Part shown: positions 44,231 to 53,438 of the stretch, one piece after another | Position numbering within the stretch: position 1 is the stretch's first letter | Layout of the letters: each line of letters begins with the position of its first letter | Source: Halopolyspora algeriensis | Lineage (GTDB): Bacteria > Actinomycetota > Actinomycetes > Mycobacteriales > Pseudonocardiaceae | Length of the DNA stretch: 64,000 nt | Direction of reading: 5' to 3' | Assembly (NCBI RefSeq): GCF_003337235.1 | Contig: NZ_QPJC01000006.1 | Span: 181,699 to 245,698 of the forward strand | Notes under the pieces: generated by a model | Databases searched by the model: none | What the model was told of the DNA's origin: nothing | The model's input: only the letters and a program-made list of their open reading frames with translations | Position numbers and translations under genes: made by a program

Positions 44231-44846
44231 CCGTGCCGAGAACGAGCGCGGCCCCGTCGAGCGCCGCCGGGCCGACCGCGTCGTCAGCAGGCGCCGTCCG
44301 GTCGCCCGCCTGCTACGCAGGTTCCCGCTGATGGCCTGGCTGGTACTGGTCTGGGTCATGCTGTGGGGCACCTATGACGTGGGCACCGTGTTCTTCGGGA
44401 TCGTCATCGCGATGGGGGTGGCCGTGGTGTTTCCGACACCGCCGATCGCGACCAACATGGTGCTGCGGCCGGGGCGGTTCCTGTGGCTCGTGGGTTTTCT
44501 GGCCTGGGACATGGTGATTTCGAGCGTGCGGGTTTCCTGGCAGGCATTGCGCTACGGCCGGGAGACCCGGGCGGGAATCGTCGAGGTGCAGTTGGTGACG
44601 AATTCCGATCACCTGACCGCGATGGTGGCCAATGCCGTATCGCTGGCTCCCGGCACGTTCGTCATCCAGATCGACCGTGCCAATCAGATCTGCTACGTCT
44701 ACACGCTCGGAGTGAGTGAGGGGGATGCCGCCTCGATTCGTCACGAGGTGCTGGCGTGGGAACGGCGTGTGGTCCACGCGGTCGGTTCCGCCGACGAGGT
44801 GACCATGGTGGATGCGCACGTGTCTGCGGGGAGGGAATCGCGATGA
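44214..44846 (+). CDS. mrpE: Na+/H+ antiporter subunit MrpE
   Basis: This 210-aa MnhE-family subunit has helices LMAWLVLVWVMLWGTYDVG, FFGIVIAMGVAVVFPTPP and FLWLVGFLAWDMVISSVRVS. A cytoplasmic domain contains NAVSLAPGTFVIQIDRANQI. The first 35 residues are basic and unusual in length. The start is GTG 44214 or GTG 44223, overlapping the mrpD stop by 8-17 bases. The end overlaps mrpF (ATGA). Confidence 0.92.
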   Translation: MVPVADRAENERGPVERRRADRVVSRRRPVARLLRRFPLMAWLVLVWVMLWGTYDVGTVFFGIVIAMGVAVVFPTPPIATNMVLRPGRFLWLVGFLAWDMVISSVRVSWQALRYGRETRAGIVEVQLVTNSDHLTAMVANAVSLAPGTFVIQIDRANQICYVYTLGVSEGDAASIRHEVLAWERRVVHAVGSADEVTMVDAHVSAGRESR

Positions 44847-45109
44847 GCATCGTGTTCGGCATCACGTTCGGCCTGCTGTGCGTGGCCGGGCTGCTGACGG
44901 TTCTGCGCCTGCTGCGGGGGCACTCGACGCTGGATCGGATCGTCGCTCTCGACGTGTTCGTGAGCCTGATCGTGGCCGCGACCGCCGTCGGTATGGGAAT
45001 GCGGTCGGACGGGTCGAACATCGCGCTGGCCGCGGCGTTCGCGCTGTTGGCCTTTACCGGTTCGATCAGCGCCGCACGTCTGGTGGAGCAGAAGGAGCGG
45101 TATCGGTGA
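44843..45109 (+). CDS. mrpF: Na+/H+ antiporter subunit MrpF
   Basis: This 88-aa subunit of the MnhF family has three membrane helices. It contains RGHSTLDRIVALDVFVSLIV, in which the conserved Asp residues are characteristic. ATG 44843 overlaps the mrpE stop and GTG of mrpG overlaps its own stop, continuing the strict coupling of the operon. Confidence 0.93.
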   Translation: MSIVFGITFGLLCVAGLLTVLRLLRGHSTLDRIVALDVFVSLIVAATAVGMGMRSDGSNIALAAAFALLAFTGSISAARLVEQKERYR

Positions 45110-45465
45110 GCCTGCTGGATGTGTTCCTGGATGTGTTCTCCGCGGTGTGTCTGCTCACGGGCGCCCTGTCCTGTCTGCTCGGGTCGATCGGGCTGGCGCG
45201 CTTTCCCGATGTCGGCGCACGCCTGCAGGCTGCGACCAAACCCCAGACATTCGGGCTGCTCCTCATTCTCGTCGGAAGTGCTGTGCACCTGGAATTGCGC
45301 AATGCCTCGGGGCTGATCCTCGTCGCGCTGTTCCAGTTGCTGACCGCGCCGGTGCTGGCTCAACTCGTCGGGCGCGCCGCCTACCGTGCGAACAGTATTC
45401 GTCGGGATGTCCTGGTGATCGACGAACTGGGACAGCGCCTCGACAGTGAGAAATACCACCGCTGA
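45106..45465 (+). CDS. mrpG: Na+/H+ antiporter subunit MrpG
   Basis: This 119-aa MnhG-family subunit has three helices and the family motif LGSIGLARFPDVGARLQAAT followed by KPQTFGLLLIL. GTG 45106 overlaps mrpF. It is the last gene of the antiporter operon. A 213-bp gap separates it from the BCCT transporter gene, which may have its own promoter or be read through. Confidence 0.94.
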   Translation: MSLLDVFLDVFSAVCLLTGALSCLLGSIGLARFPDVGARLQAATKPQTFGLLLILVGSAVHLELRNASGLILVALFQLLTAPVLAQLVGRAAYRANSIRRDVLVIDELGQRLDSEKYHR

Positions 45466-45678
45466 AACCGAGTCGTCGCCGATTCAGGTTTCAACTGTGT
45501 ATCGATTCAAGCCCCGGTTTCCGTGTGCTCGTCTCCGGCGCTTATGGTCGAGCGCCGTGACATTCAAGTCGTACTGGAAAAACGACGTGTGTGCCGGAGC
45601 ATACCGTTTACGGTCCTTCGTCGCACACAGCCAGGTCGGCGTTTCTGACGACCGTACGCACCGGGAAGGTGACACTCT

Positions 45679-47361
45679 GTGGTTCGATATCTGAAGGAGC
45701 ATACGAATCCGCCGGTGTTCGTCATATCGGCGATCGTCGTCATTGCTTTCGTGCTGTGGGGCGTACTCGCGCCGTCCAGCGTCTCCGAGGTTTCCAGCCA
45801 GGCGAACAGCTTCATCACGAAGAATTTCGAGTGGCTCTACATCTTCTCGGCGAGCTTTTTCGTGCTCTTCGCGCTGGTGCTGATGTTCAGCCGCTACGGC
45901 ACGGTCCGGCTCGGCCCGGACGACTCCCGACCCGAGTACAGCACGCTCGCGTGGTTCTCGATGCTGTTCACGGCCGGTATGGGCATCGGGCTCGTGTTCT
46001 ACGCGGTCAGCGAGCCGGTGTACCACTTCGCCAATCCGCCCGTCGGCCAGCCGGGTACCGAAGAGGCGGCTCAGCGGGCGATGAACTTCACGTTCTTCCA
46101 CTGGGGCGTGCACCCGTGGGCCATCTACATCGCCCTGGGGCTCGCGCTCGGCTACTTCGCCTTCCGCAAGGGGTTGCCGTTGCGGCCGGCCGCGGCGCTG
46201 TACCCCCTGATCGGTAATCGCATCTACGGTTGGATGGGCAATACCGTCGACATCCTCGCGGTGTTCGGCACCCTGTTCGGCCTGGCCACCTCGCTGGGGA
46301 TCGGCGGGAAGCAGGTCGGTGCCGGTCTGGAGACGCTGTTCGGCGTCGAGAACAACGCGTACCTGCAGGTCGCCATCATTCTCCTGATCACCGCGGTCGC
46401 CGTCGTGTCGGTGATGGCCGGGATCGACAAGGGCATCCGCAACCTGTCGCTGATCAACCTGTGGATCGCCTTCGCGCTGATGTTGTTCGTGTTCTTCTTC
46501 GGACACTCGCTGGATCTGCTGAACCTGCTGGCCTCCAACATCGGCTATTACCTGCAGAACCTGCCGGAGCTGAGTTTCCAGACCTTCCCGAACGGTGGCA
46601 ACGGCACCGCCCAGGAATGGCAGTCGGGCTGGACGCTGTTCTACTGGGCCTGGTGGATCGCGTGGTCGCCGTTCGTCGGGATGTTCATCGCCCGCATTTC
46701 CTACGGCCGCACGATCCGCAACTTCATCGCCGGTGCCCTGTTCGCACCGGTCGGTGCCTCGTTCGTGTGGCTGAGCATCTTCGGCAACTCGGCGCTGCAG
46801 CGGCTGCTGGCCAATCCGGAGAACCAGCTCGCCGATGCGAGCGCGGAAACCGCGATGTTCGTGCTGATCGAACAACTGCCGGTCGGCGACATTTTCGCGA
46901 TGATCGCCTCCGTGATGGCCATCCTCGCCGTGACGCTGTTCTTCGCCACCTCCTCGGACTCCGGTTCGCTGGTGGTCGACATCCTCACCAACGGCGGGGA
47001 TCCGAATCCGAAGTGGCAGCAGCGACTGTTCTGGGCGCTCATCGAAGGTGTCATCGCCGCCGTGCTGCTGGCCGCCGGTGCCGTCACCGGTGCGGACGCG
47101 CTCAGCGGGTTGCAGGCCGCCTCGATCGTGACGGGTCTGCCGTTCTGCATCGTGCTGCTGCTGATGTGCCTCGGTCTGGCCAAGGCACTGTCGCAGGAGC
47201 AGTTGGAGCCGACTGCCCCGGAGCCCGGCCCGATGAGTGGCATGCGCGCGAGCTACAGCCGCACGCCGGTCTCGACCGGAGCTCGCTCCGAGGAGTCCGG
47301 CTCCGAAGCGCAGCAGGAATCCGGTGGGAAGGACGATTCGTCCACACCGAGCGGAAACTGA
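45679..47361 (+). CDS. BCCT-family betaine/choline transporter
   Basis: This sodium- or proton-coupled uptake carrier for glycine betaine, choline or ectoine has 560 aa and twelve helices. The substrate-site glycine stretch is AGMGIGLVFYAVSEPVYHF. Trp-rich helix 8 FYWAWWIAWSPFVGMFIARI, with YGRTIR, is the BCCT signature. FATSSDSGSLVVDIL follows. The N-terminus is short. The C-terminus is a Ser/Glu-rich tail of about 60 residues instead of the Arg-rich osmosensor helix of BetP. GTG 45679 begins the protein. With the upstream Mrp genes and the N-methyltransferase gene it supports a salt-adapted physiology. Confidence 0.93.
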   Translation: MVRYLKEHTNPPVFVISAIVVIAFVLWGVLAPSSVSEVSSQANSFITKNFEWLYIFSASFFVLFALVLMFSRYGTVRLGPDDSRPEYSTLAWFSMLFTAGMGIGLVFYAVSEPVYHFANPPVGQPGTEEAAQRAMNFTFFHWGVHPWAIYIALGLALGYFAFRKGLPLRPAAALYPLIGNRIYGWMGNTVDILAVFGTLFGLATSLGIGGKQVGAGLETLFGVENNAYLQVAIILLITAVAVVSVMAGIDKGIRNLSLINLWIAFALMLFVFFFGHSLDLLNLLASNIGYYLQNLPELSFQTFPNGGNGTAQEWQSGWTLFYWAWWIAWSPFVGMFIARISYGRTIRNFIAGALFAPVGASFVWLSIFGNSALQRLLANPENQLADASAETAMFVLIEQLPVGDIFAMIASVMAILAVTLFFATSSDSGSLVVDILTNGGDPNPKWQQRLFWALIEGVIAAVLLAAGAVTGADALSGLQAASIVTGLPFCIVLLLMCLGLAKALSQEQLEPTAPEPGPMSGMRASYSRTPVSTGARSEESGSEAQQESGGKDDSSTPSGN

Positions 47362-47446
47362 CACCGGTGCGCGCGTGATGTGATTTTTCGGTCATTGCGC
47401 AGCGCTACCGGAATGGTGTCGCACGCCATCTCCTCTGTCGTGCGGT

Positions 47447-47484
47447 AACGCGGTGTTCCCGGTTTCGGCCGGGAACACCGCGTT
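47447..47484 (+). terminator. Intrinsic terminator after the BCCT gene
   Basis: AACGCGGTGTTCCCGG, a 6-nt loop and the exact complement form a 16-bp stem followed by TT. It lies 85 bp past the BCCT stop and 100 bp before xylB. Confidence 0.8.
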
Positions 47485-47584
47485 TTCGTGTGTCGTCCCG
47501 GGGCCGTTTCGCCCGGTCCGCGTCACTCGATTCGTCCGGTAAGAGGCTGCCGCCGGTTGCTTGTGCGTGGTTGACTCGGTCGGT

Positions 47585-48982
47585 ATGGCGATCGTGCTCG
47601 GAATCGACAGCTCCACTCAGGCCTGCAAGGTGCTTGCGGTCGATACCGACACCGGTGCGGTGGTGGCCTCCGGGAGGGCGGCGCATCCCCACGGCACCGA
47701 GGTGGACCCGTGGTCGTGGTGGTCGGCCTGCCGCCGGGCGATCGCCGAGGCCACCGCGGACCTGACCGAGCCCGTCGCGGCGATGTCCGTCGCCGGCCAG
47801 CAGCACGGCATGGTGGTGCTCGACAGCGCGGGCGAGGTGATCCGCCCGGCCCTGTTGTGGAACGACACGCGGTCGGCCGAGCAGGCGCGGGCCCTGATCG
47901 AGCGAGACGGGGCGCGGTCCTGGGCCGAACGCACCGGCAGTGTGCCGGTTGCCAGTTTCACGGTCACCAAGCTCGCCTGGTTGGCCGAGCACGAGCCGCA
48001 GCACGCCGATCGGGTGGCCCGTGTCCTGCTTCCGCACGACTGGCTCACCTGGCAGCTCGGCGATCGGGCCACAGCCGTTGCCACCGATCGCGGTGACGCC
48101 TCCGGGACCGGTTATTTCTCACCGGTGGGCGGGCAGTGGCTACCGGAGTTGCTCGCCGAGTCCTTCGGTGGCCGCCGACCGGAACTGCCCCGGCTGCTGG
48201 AAGCGGGCCAGGCCGCGGGCCGGACCCCCTCCGGTGCCGTGCTCGGCCCGGGTACCGGGGACAACATGGCCGCCGCACTCGGGCTGGAACTCGAGCCCGG
48301 GGATGTGGTGGTGTCCCTGGGAACCTCGGGAACCACGTTCGCCGTGACGGACCGTCCCACGACAGATTCCACCGGGACCGTGGCTGGATTCTGCGACGCC
48401 ACCGGCCGCTTCCTGCCGCTGGTGGCCACGTTGAACGCCGCACGCGTGCTCACCGCGACGGCTCGGATGCTCGACACCGACCTGACCGGACTCGACGATC
48501 TCGCCCTGCAAGCGCCCGCGGGTGCCGAGGGCCTGGTGCTGCTGCCGTATCTGGAGGGCGAGCGCACCCCCAACCTCCCGGAGGCCGCCGGGACCCTCCT
48601 CGGCCTGCGTACCGGAAACATGACCGGCGCCAACATGGCCAGGGCGGCAGTCGAAGGCATGCTGTGCGGATTGGCCGATGGGGTCGACGCGCTGCGCTCT
48701 GTTGGTGTCGCCGTCGGCCGAGTGCTGCTGATCGGGGGCGCCGCATCGTCGAGAGCTGTCCGAGCCGTTGCTCCCATGCTGTTCGATGTGCCGGTCGAGA
48801 TTCCCGATCCGGGGGAGCACGTGGCTTTCGGGGCCGCTCGCCAGGCGGCGTGGGCCCTCACCGGGGACCTACCGGTGGGTTGGCAGCCGCGTTCCTCGCG
48901 AGTGCAGGAAAGCACGGAGGAGGTCGATACTCCGATCCGGGCGAACTTTGCCACAGCCCGTTACGGGCAGTACGGAATGTGA
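47585..48982 (+). CDS. xylB: Xylulokinase (FGGY family)
   Basis: This 465-aa FGGY kinase phosphorylates D-xylulose. The ATP-site motif is GIDSSTQACKVLAVD. The substrate segment is SVAGQQHGMVVLDSAGEVIRPALLWNDTRS, with core GQQHGMVVLD. SLGTSGTTFAVTD and LLPYLEGERTPNLPEAAGTL are typical of xylulokinases. IGGAASSRAVRAVAPMLFDV is the C-terminal ATPase region. ATG 47585 starts the family homology. No xylA or xylose transporter is nearby, so it may serve a dispersed xylose or pentitol route. Confidence 0.9.
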   Translation: MAIVLGIDSSTQACKVLAVDTDTGAVVASGRAAHPHGTEVDPWSWWSACRRAIAEATADLTEPVAAMSVAGQQHGMVVLDSAGEVIRPALLWNDTRSAEQARALIERDGARSWAERTGSVPVASFTVTKLAWLAEHEPQHADRVARVLLPHDWLTWQLGDRATAVATDRGDASGTGYFSPVGGQWLPELLAESFGGRRPELPRLLEAGQAAGRTPSGAVLGPGTGDNMAAALGLELEPGDVVVSLGTSGTTFAVTDRPTTDSTGTVAGFCDATGRFLPLVATLNAARVLTATARMLDTDLTGLDDLALQAPAGAEGLVLLPYLEGERTPNLPEAAGTLLGLRTGNMTGANMARAAVEGMLCGLADGVDALRSVGVAVGRVLLIGGAASSRAVRAVAPMLFDVPVEIPDPGEHVAFGAARQAAWALTGDLPVGWQPRSSRVQESTEEVDTPIRANFATARYGQYGM

Positions 48983-49096
48983 TCGAATGGGAAGTCCTGC
49001 GGGTCGGCGATGGCGGGTCCGGGTCTTCCCGAGCCGCTGTGTCCTGCTTTCGCACCGCTGCGGAGGACCCGGTACGAAAAAGGTGGTGGCTCCATC

Positions 49097-49405
49097 ATGA
49101 GGCAGGCGCTGTGCATGCTCGCTGCCCTGGTGCTCGGATCGTTGTGCATGCTTGCTCCCGCCGCCACGGCCGTCCCGCCCGCTTCGGCGACGGCGGTGGT
49201 CCGCGCGCAGTCCGCGCCGCCCACCGGTGAGCAGCCCGCTGCCGAACCGCCGTCTGCCGGAGACGAGCCCTCCCGAGGCTCCCTCGAGGAGAACCAGCGC
49301 TACACGATCGGCGCTGCCGGCGCGGCCCTGATCATGCTCGTCTTCCTGATGCGGAAGTTGCGCGGTAAGCCGTACTTCGGACTCAGCTGGCGGAAACGCG
49401 GCTGA
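49097..49405 (+). CDS. Small exported single-pass membrane protein, hypothetical
   Basis: This 102-aa protein has an N-terminal signal sequence (MRQALCMLAALVLGSLCMLA, cleavage likely after PAATA). A Pro/Ala-rich extracellular linker of about 50 residues follows, then a membrane helix (YTIGAAGAALIMLVFLM) and a basic end (RKLRGKPYFGLSWRKRG). Topology would put the linker outside. ATG 49097 was chosen because the signal starts there. I do not recognise a family. Confidence 0.65.
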   Translation: MRQALCMLAALVLGSLCMLAPAATAVPPASATAVVRAQSAPPTGEQPAAEPPSAGDEPSRGSLEENQRYTIGAAGAALIMLVFLMRKLRGKPYFGLSWRKRG

Positions 49406-49805
49406 GGGGTTCGCCGGAAAAACAGACCGGATGGTCGGTACCGGCGACATCGCAAGCAAGTTTTCTCCCGGATATGGCTGGACCTGAAGCCGAAGCTGTG
49501 GGATTTTCACCACCAGTGCGGATCACGTGGGCAGTGTCGCCGATGCGACATGTGGTGCGCGTGATGCGACTGGAGCGTTCGCTCCGGGCCACAGGCCCCC
49601 AGACGTGGGCCGGCTCCGGGAAGCCCCCCGACCGGTGCCGGCCCACACCCTGACCCCCGGGTAAGGGTGGGCGTGAAACGCCCATTCCGATGTGGGTTCC
49701 CGTATTCGGCCCGGCTGAATCGTTCCTGCCGTTCAGCGCAGCGCGAGTACCGGCGAGCTATCCCGTCCCGGCCGGGAGGGCTTCGATGCCACCCGGTGTT
49801 GCAGG
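49406..49805. other. 400-bp intergenic region, no gene seen
   Basis: This gap lies between the small membrane protein and the amidohydrolase pair, all on the plus strand. Open frames here are short and show no family resemblance. It presumably carries the promoter of the amidohydrolase genes. No operator or terminator was recognised. Confidence 0.45.
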
Positions 49806-51083
49806 ATGGGGCAAGTGAGTACTGCTGCCCACCAACGTCCCCACCGGCAATGCACCGGCGCGGCCCTCCGTGACGTGTGCCGGAGGGCGGTGCAGCGCCA
49901 CGAGCACGAACTGCTCGGGTTGTCCCGCAGCATCCACGCGGAGCCGGAACTCAGCTTCGCCGAGTACCGCAGTGCGGACAAGATCACCGAGTTGCTGGCA
50001 GAGCACGGTTTCGAGGTGCGTTCCGGGGTTGCAGGTCTCGATACCGCGTTCACCGCCGACTACGGTTCGGGCGATCTCGTGGTCGGGCTCTGCGCGGAGT
50101 ACGACGCGCTGCCGGAGGTCGGACATGCCTGTGGGCACAACATCATCGCGGCCTCCGCTGCGGGAAGTGCCCTGGCGCTGGCGGAGGTGGCCGACGAGCT
50201 CGACCTGACCATCCGGGTGATCGGTACTCCGGCGGAGGAGACCGGCGGCGGAAAGGTCGTGATGCTCGAGCGCGGTGTGTTCGACGACGTCGCCCTGGCG
50301 CTGATGGTGCATCCCGGTCCCACCGACATCTGTGCACCGCGTTCGCTGGCGATCACCGACCTGGAAGTGCGCTACACCGGCCGCGCCGCCCATGCTGCCG
50401 CGGCGCCCGAACTGGGAGTGAACGCCGCCGACGCCCTGACGGTCGCACAGGTCTCGATCGGGCTGCTCAGGCAGCACCTCGAGCAACGCCAGATGGTGCA
50501 CGGTATCGTGACAACAGGTGGCGCGGCGCCGAACATCGTTCCCGCACACACCGCGGCGGTCCACAACCTGCGTGCCGCCGACAGCGTTTCCCTGCAGCGC
50601 TTGGAGAACCGCATCCGGGCCTGCTTCGAAGCCGGGGCGACGGCGACCGGGTGTGATCACGAGGTCGTGCAGGTGTCGCCGATGTACGCCGAGCTGGCCT
50701 GTGACGAGTGGTTGTCGGAGGCGTATCGCTCGGCGATCGTCGAGATCGGTCGGCAGCCGCTCGATCGGGCGGTGGAACGCGAGCGGACCATCGGCAGCAC
50801 CGACATGGGCAATGTGACCCACGAGGTGCCCGCCATACATCCGATGATCGCCGTGGACTGCGGTACCGCGGTGAACCACCAGGCGGAGTTCGCTGCGGCG
50901 TGCGTGTCCGCTTCGGCCGATCGTGCGGTACTCGACGGCGCGTTGGCCATGGCCGAGACGGTGGTCGCCGCTGCCGGGGACGACGAGCAGCGTGCCCGTC
51001 TGCTGGCCGTGCTCCGGCGCAGATCCGAGGCCGGTGCGCGGCGACCATCGAAGGAGTATCTCGCGTCGGGAGGCGTGACGTGA
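49806..51083 (+). CDS. amiB1: M20-family amidohydrolase (AmiB1-like)
   Basis: This M20D-type metallopeptidase of 425 aa is similar to N-acyl-amino-acid or p-aminobenzoyl-glutamate hydrolases. Metal ligands are suggested by EYDALPEVGHACGHNIIA, TPAEETGGGKV (catalytic Glu pair) and LMVHPGP. The dimerisation domain includes RYTGRAAHAAAAPELGVNAADA. It matches the position of amiB1 (Rv3306c), next to amiA1. Starts at ATG 49806 or GTG 49815. Its stop overlaps the second gene (GTGA). The natural substrate is unknown. Confidence 0.87.
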   Translation: MGQVSTAAHQRPHRQCTGAALRDVCRRAVQRHEHELLGLSRSIHAEPELSFAEYRSADKITELLAEHGFEVRSGVAGLDTAFTADYGSGDLVVGLCAEYDALPEVGHACGHNIIAASAAGSALALAEVADELDLTIRVIGTPAEETGGGKVVMLERGVFDDVALALMVHPGPTDICAPRSLAITDLEVRYTGRAAHAAAAPELGVNAADALTVAQVSIGLLRQHLEQRQMVHGIVTTGGAAPNIVPAHTAAVHNLRAADSVSLQRLENRIRACFEAGATATGCDHEVVQVSPMYAELACDEWLSEAYRSAIVEIGRQPLDRAVERERTIGSTDMGNVTHEVPAIHPMIAVDCGTAVNHQAEFAAACVSASADRAVLDGALAMAETVVAAAGDDEQRARLLAVLRRRSEAGARRPSKEYLASGGVT

Positions 51084-52570
51084 CCGTGTTGGATTCTCGT
51101 GGTTCGAACCCCCGCAGTGGGGACCCGGCCGGTGATCGGAAGTCCGCTCAGCGGGGCTCCGCCGACGGGGACCTCTCCGGCGGAACGGACTCCGAGCGCG
51201 GGTCCGGCAGGTCTGCCGGAGTTGCGGTGCTCGATGGAGCGACCACCCCGGAGGCGGGCTCCGATGCCGACCCCTCCGGCGAACCGGGCACCGGTGCCGC
51301 GGTGACCGCGACGGCGGGCTCCGGGCCTGTCGACCTCGGTGCCGGACGCGGACCCGCGTGGCTGGATTCGTGGATCACCGCCCATGCACATCAAGTGCGG
51401 GACTGGCGCAGACACATCCATGCTCATCCGGAACTGTCCCGCTCCGAGCACGCGACCACGACTTTCCTGGCCGAGAAGCTTCGCGGTGCGGGGCTGCGGC
51501 CGCGTACCCTGCCCGGAGGGACCGGGCTGGTCTGCGATATCGGTCCCGAGACGCACCGCCCACAGCGCACGGTCGCCTTGCGCGCGGATATCGACGCCCT
51601 TCCGCTGACCGAGGACACCGAACTCGACTTCGCCTCCACGGTGGAGGGCGTAGCGCATGCCTGCGGCCATGACGCGCACACCACGATCCTGCTGGGCACC
51701 GCGCTGGCATTGACGACGGCGCCGCACCTGCCCGGCCGTGTCCGCCTGATATTCCAGCACGCCGAGGAAGTGATGCCCGGAGGAGCGCTGGACGTGTTGG
51801 CCGCAGGCGGGCTCGACGGCGTGGAGCGGATTTTCGGTCTGCACTGCGACCCGCGCCTCCCCGTGGGGCGGGTCGGCACCAAGGTCGGTCCGTTGACCTC
51901 GGCCAGCGACCTGCTCGAGATCCAACTGAACTCCTCCGGGGGGCACACTTCCCGGCCGCACCTGACCGGCGATCTCGTACATGCCTTGGGAACGGTGATC
52001 ACCGGACTGCCGGAGTTGCTGTCGCGCCGGGTCGACCCGCGTACCGGAACGGTCCTCGCTTGGGGGGCGGTGCACGCGGGTGAGGCACCGAACGCCATCC
52101 CGCAGGACGGGCTCCTCCGGGGAACACTGCGGACAGGCGATCGCGACACCTGGGCCGAACTCGGGCCGCTCGTGCACGAGCTCGTCCAGGCTCTGCTGGC
52201 GCCCCTCGGCGTCGGCTACGACCTGAATCATCGCCGTGGCGTGCCGCCGGTGGTCAATGACGCCGCCAGCACTCATCTGCTGCGTGCGGGAGTGGCCACG
52301 GCACTCGGGGAGCAGGCTCTGGCCGAAACACCGCAGTCCTCCGGGGGAGAGGACTTCGGCTGGTATCTGGAACACGTGCCGGGGTCGTTCGGGCGGCTCG
52401 GGGTCTCGTCCCGCGCAGGAGGAGGGACCGCCGACCTGCACCAACCGAGTTTCGACCTGGACGAGCGGGCTCTGCCTGCCGGTATCCGGACGATGGTCCA
52501 CGCGGCCCTGGCCGCTCTGAACGACCAGAACGGCGAGGCCGTACCCAGCGGTGAAGTCAGTTTCACCTGA
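51080..52570 (+). CDS. amiA1: M20-family amidohydrolase (AmiA1-like)
   Basis: This second M20D hydrolase has 496 aa. The metal site is HACGHDAHTTILLG, the catalytic glutamates are in IFQHAEEVMPGGAL, and HIHAHPELSRSEH and GGEDFGWYLEHVPG are typical of the family. The dimerisation domain shows NSSGGHTSRPHLTGD. The first 90 residues are a low-complexity Gly/Ser/Asp-rich extension absent from the usual 390-residue form. GTG 51080 follows GGGAGG and overlaps the amiB1 stop. Two paralogous amidohydrolases in tandem may form a heteromer or act on related amides. Confidence 0.88.
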   Translation: MTVLDSRGSNPRSGDPAGDRKSAQRGSADGDLSGGTDSERGSGRSAGVAVLDGATTPEAGSDADPSGEPGTGAAVTATAGSGPVDLGAGRGPAWLDSWITAHAHQVRDWRRHIHAHPELSRSEHATTTFLAEKLRGAGLRPRTLPGGTGLVCDIGPETHRPQRTVALRADIDALPLTEDTELDFASTVEGVAHACGHDAHTTILLGTALALTTAPHLPGRVRLIFQHAEEVMPGGALDVLAAGGLDGVERIFGLHCDPRLPVGRVGTKVGPLTSASDLLEIQLNSSGGHTSRPHLTGDLVHALGTVITGLPELLSRRVDPRTGTVLAWGAVHAGEAPNAIPQDGLLRGTLRTGDRDTWAELGPLVHELVQALLAPLGVGYDLNHRRGVPPVVNDAASTHLLRAGVATALGEQALAETPQSSGGEDFGWYLEHVPGSFGRLGVSSRAGGGTADLHQPSFDLDERALPAGIRTMVHAALAALNDQNGEAVPSGEVSFT

Positions 52571-52612
52571 TCGGGGTGAATCCGCCGAGCGGGATGGTGC
52601 CCTCTTGAAAGC

Positions 52613-53374
52613 ATGACCGCTTTGAACGCGCGCCCCGCCTCCGATCACCACGCCCCTTCCCGCCCCGCCGGAGGCCCGGCTGCGGCCGGGGCGGAGCAGG
52701 CCTCTCCCGAAGCGTCTCCGGCCGGGACGGTACCGGCAAGCGCGGGGCCACCCCCTGTGCTTTCCCGCCCGGACGCCGTGCTTCTGTTCGGGGCCGGCGA
52801 GTTCCGGGAGGCACTGGCCACCGGGGAGTGGGTGGAGCTGTGGGAGGGAGTGGTGGTTTCCGGCCGGCGGGTCCACGACCCCGCGGTGCAGGCGGCGGCA
52901 GCGCTGCTGCGGGCCGGGCCCCACTCGGTGCTGTCCGGACCGACGGCAGTGGCCATGCACGGGTGCTCGGCCGCGGCGGGGACGCCCGTCCATGTCACGG
53001 TGCCCTACGACCGGCAGCCACGTTCGCGCCCCGGCCTCGTGGTGCATCAGGGAAGGATCGGCGAGTCCGATGTGGTCGAGCTCGACGGTCTCCGGACGCA
53101 CGCGCTCGACATCGCGTTGACCGACCTGCTGTGCACCGGGTCGCGGAAGATGGCTCTGGACTGCTTGAAGCAGGCGTTCGGCGGGCTCGATACGGGCGGG
53201 GTCGAACGCCTGCGGGGACGGATCGCCGAGCGGCTGGGCCGCAGAGTCGATCGCAGGGGAACCAAACAGGCCGCCGCCGTGCTCGCACTCGCGCGGGACA
53301 GTGGACCGCTCGGAGCGGTACGCGGTATTGCCGGTGGCAACAGGCCCCGCAAGCAGCGAACAGGAGTGCCCTGA
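52613..53374 (+). CDS. AbiEi-like (type IV antitoxin-type) protein, nuclease domain missing
   Basis: This 253-aa protein has a Pro/Ala-rich N-terminal tail and then a region resembling the AbiEi antitoxin-like domain common in actinobacteria. Supporting segments are VSGRRVHDPAVQAAAALLRA, GPHSVLSGPTAVAMHG, VHVTVPYDRQPRSRPGLVVH, and VVELDGLRTHALDIALTDLL. In related proteins this is often followed by a DUF559/Vsr-like endonuclease domain. Here the chain ends about 50 residues after the domain (GRRVDRRGTKQAAAVLALA) with no nuclease motif. No cognate AbiEii toxin is present. Its last codons fall in a 24-nt tandem repeat. Confidence 0.65.
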   Translation: MTALNARPASDHHAPSRPAGGPAAAGAEQASPEASPAGTVPASAGPPPVLSRPDAVLLFGAGEFREALATGEWVELWEGVVVSGRRVHDPAVQAAAALLRAGPHSVLSGPTAVAMHGCSAAAGTPVHVTVPYDRQPRSRPGLVVHQGRIGESDVVELDGLRTHALDIALTDLLCTGSRKMALDCLKQAFGGLDTGGVERLRGRIAERLGRRVDRRGTKQAAAVLALARDSGPLGAVRGIAGGNRPRKQRTGVP

Positions 53375-53402
53375 AAGGAGCGAACGGGAGCGCCCTGAAA
53401 GG
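53355..53402 (+). repeat. Two 24-bp tandem repeats at the gene end
   Basis: The unit AGCGAACAGGAGTGCCCTGAAAGG is repeated immediately with two mismatches. The first unit contains the stop codon (TGA) of the AbiEi-like gene. A third, partial and divergent stretch follows (AAGGAGTGAAG). Repeat slippage may have fixed the current stop. Confidence 0.7.
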
Positions 53403-53438
53403 AAGGAGTGAAGAGACCCGACGCCGACTTTCGCGCGG

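Noticed and set aside
53405..53437. Third copy of the 55-nt palindrome
   Set aside because: GGAGTGAA and CGCCGACTTTCG resemble the two ends of one arm but are split by 9 nt, one base differs, and there is no complementary second arm.
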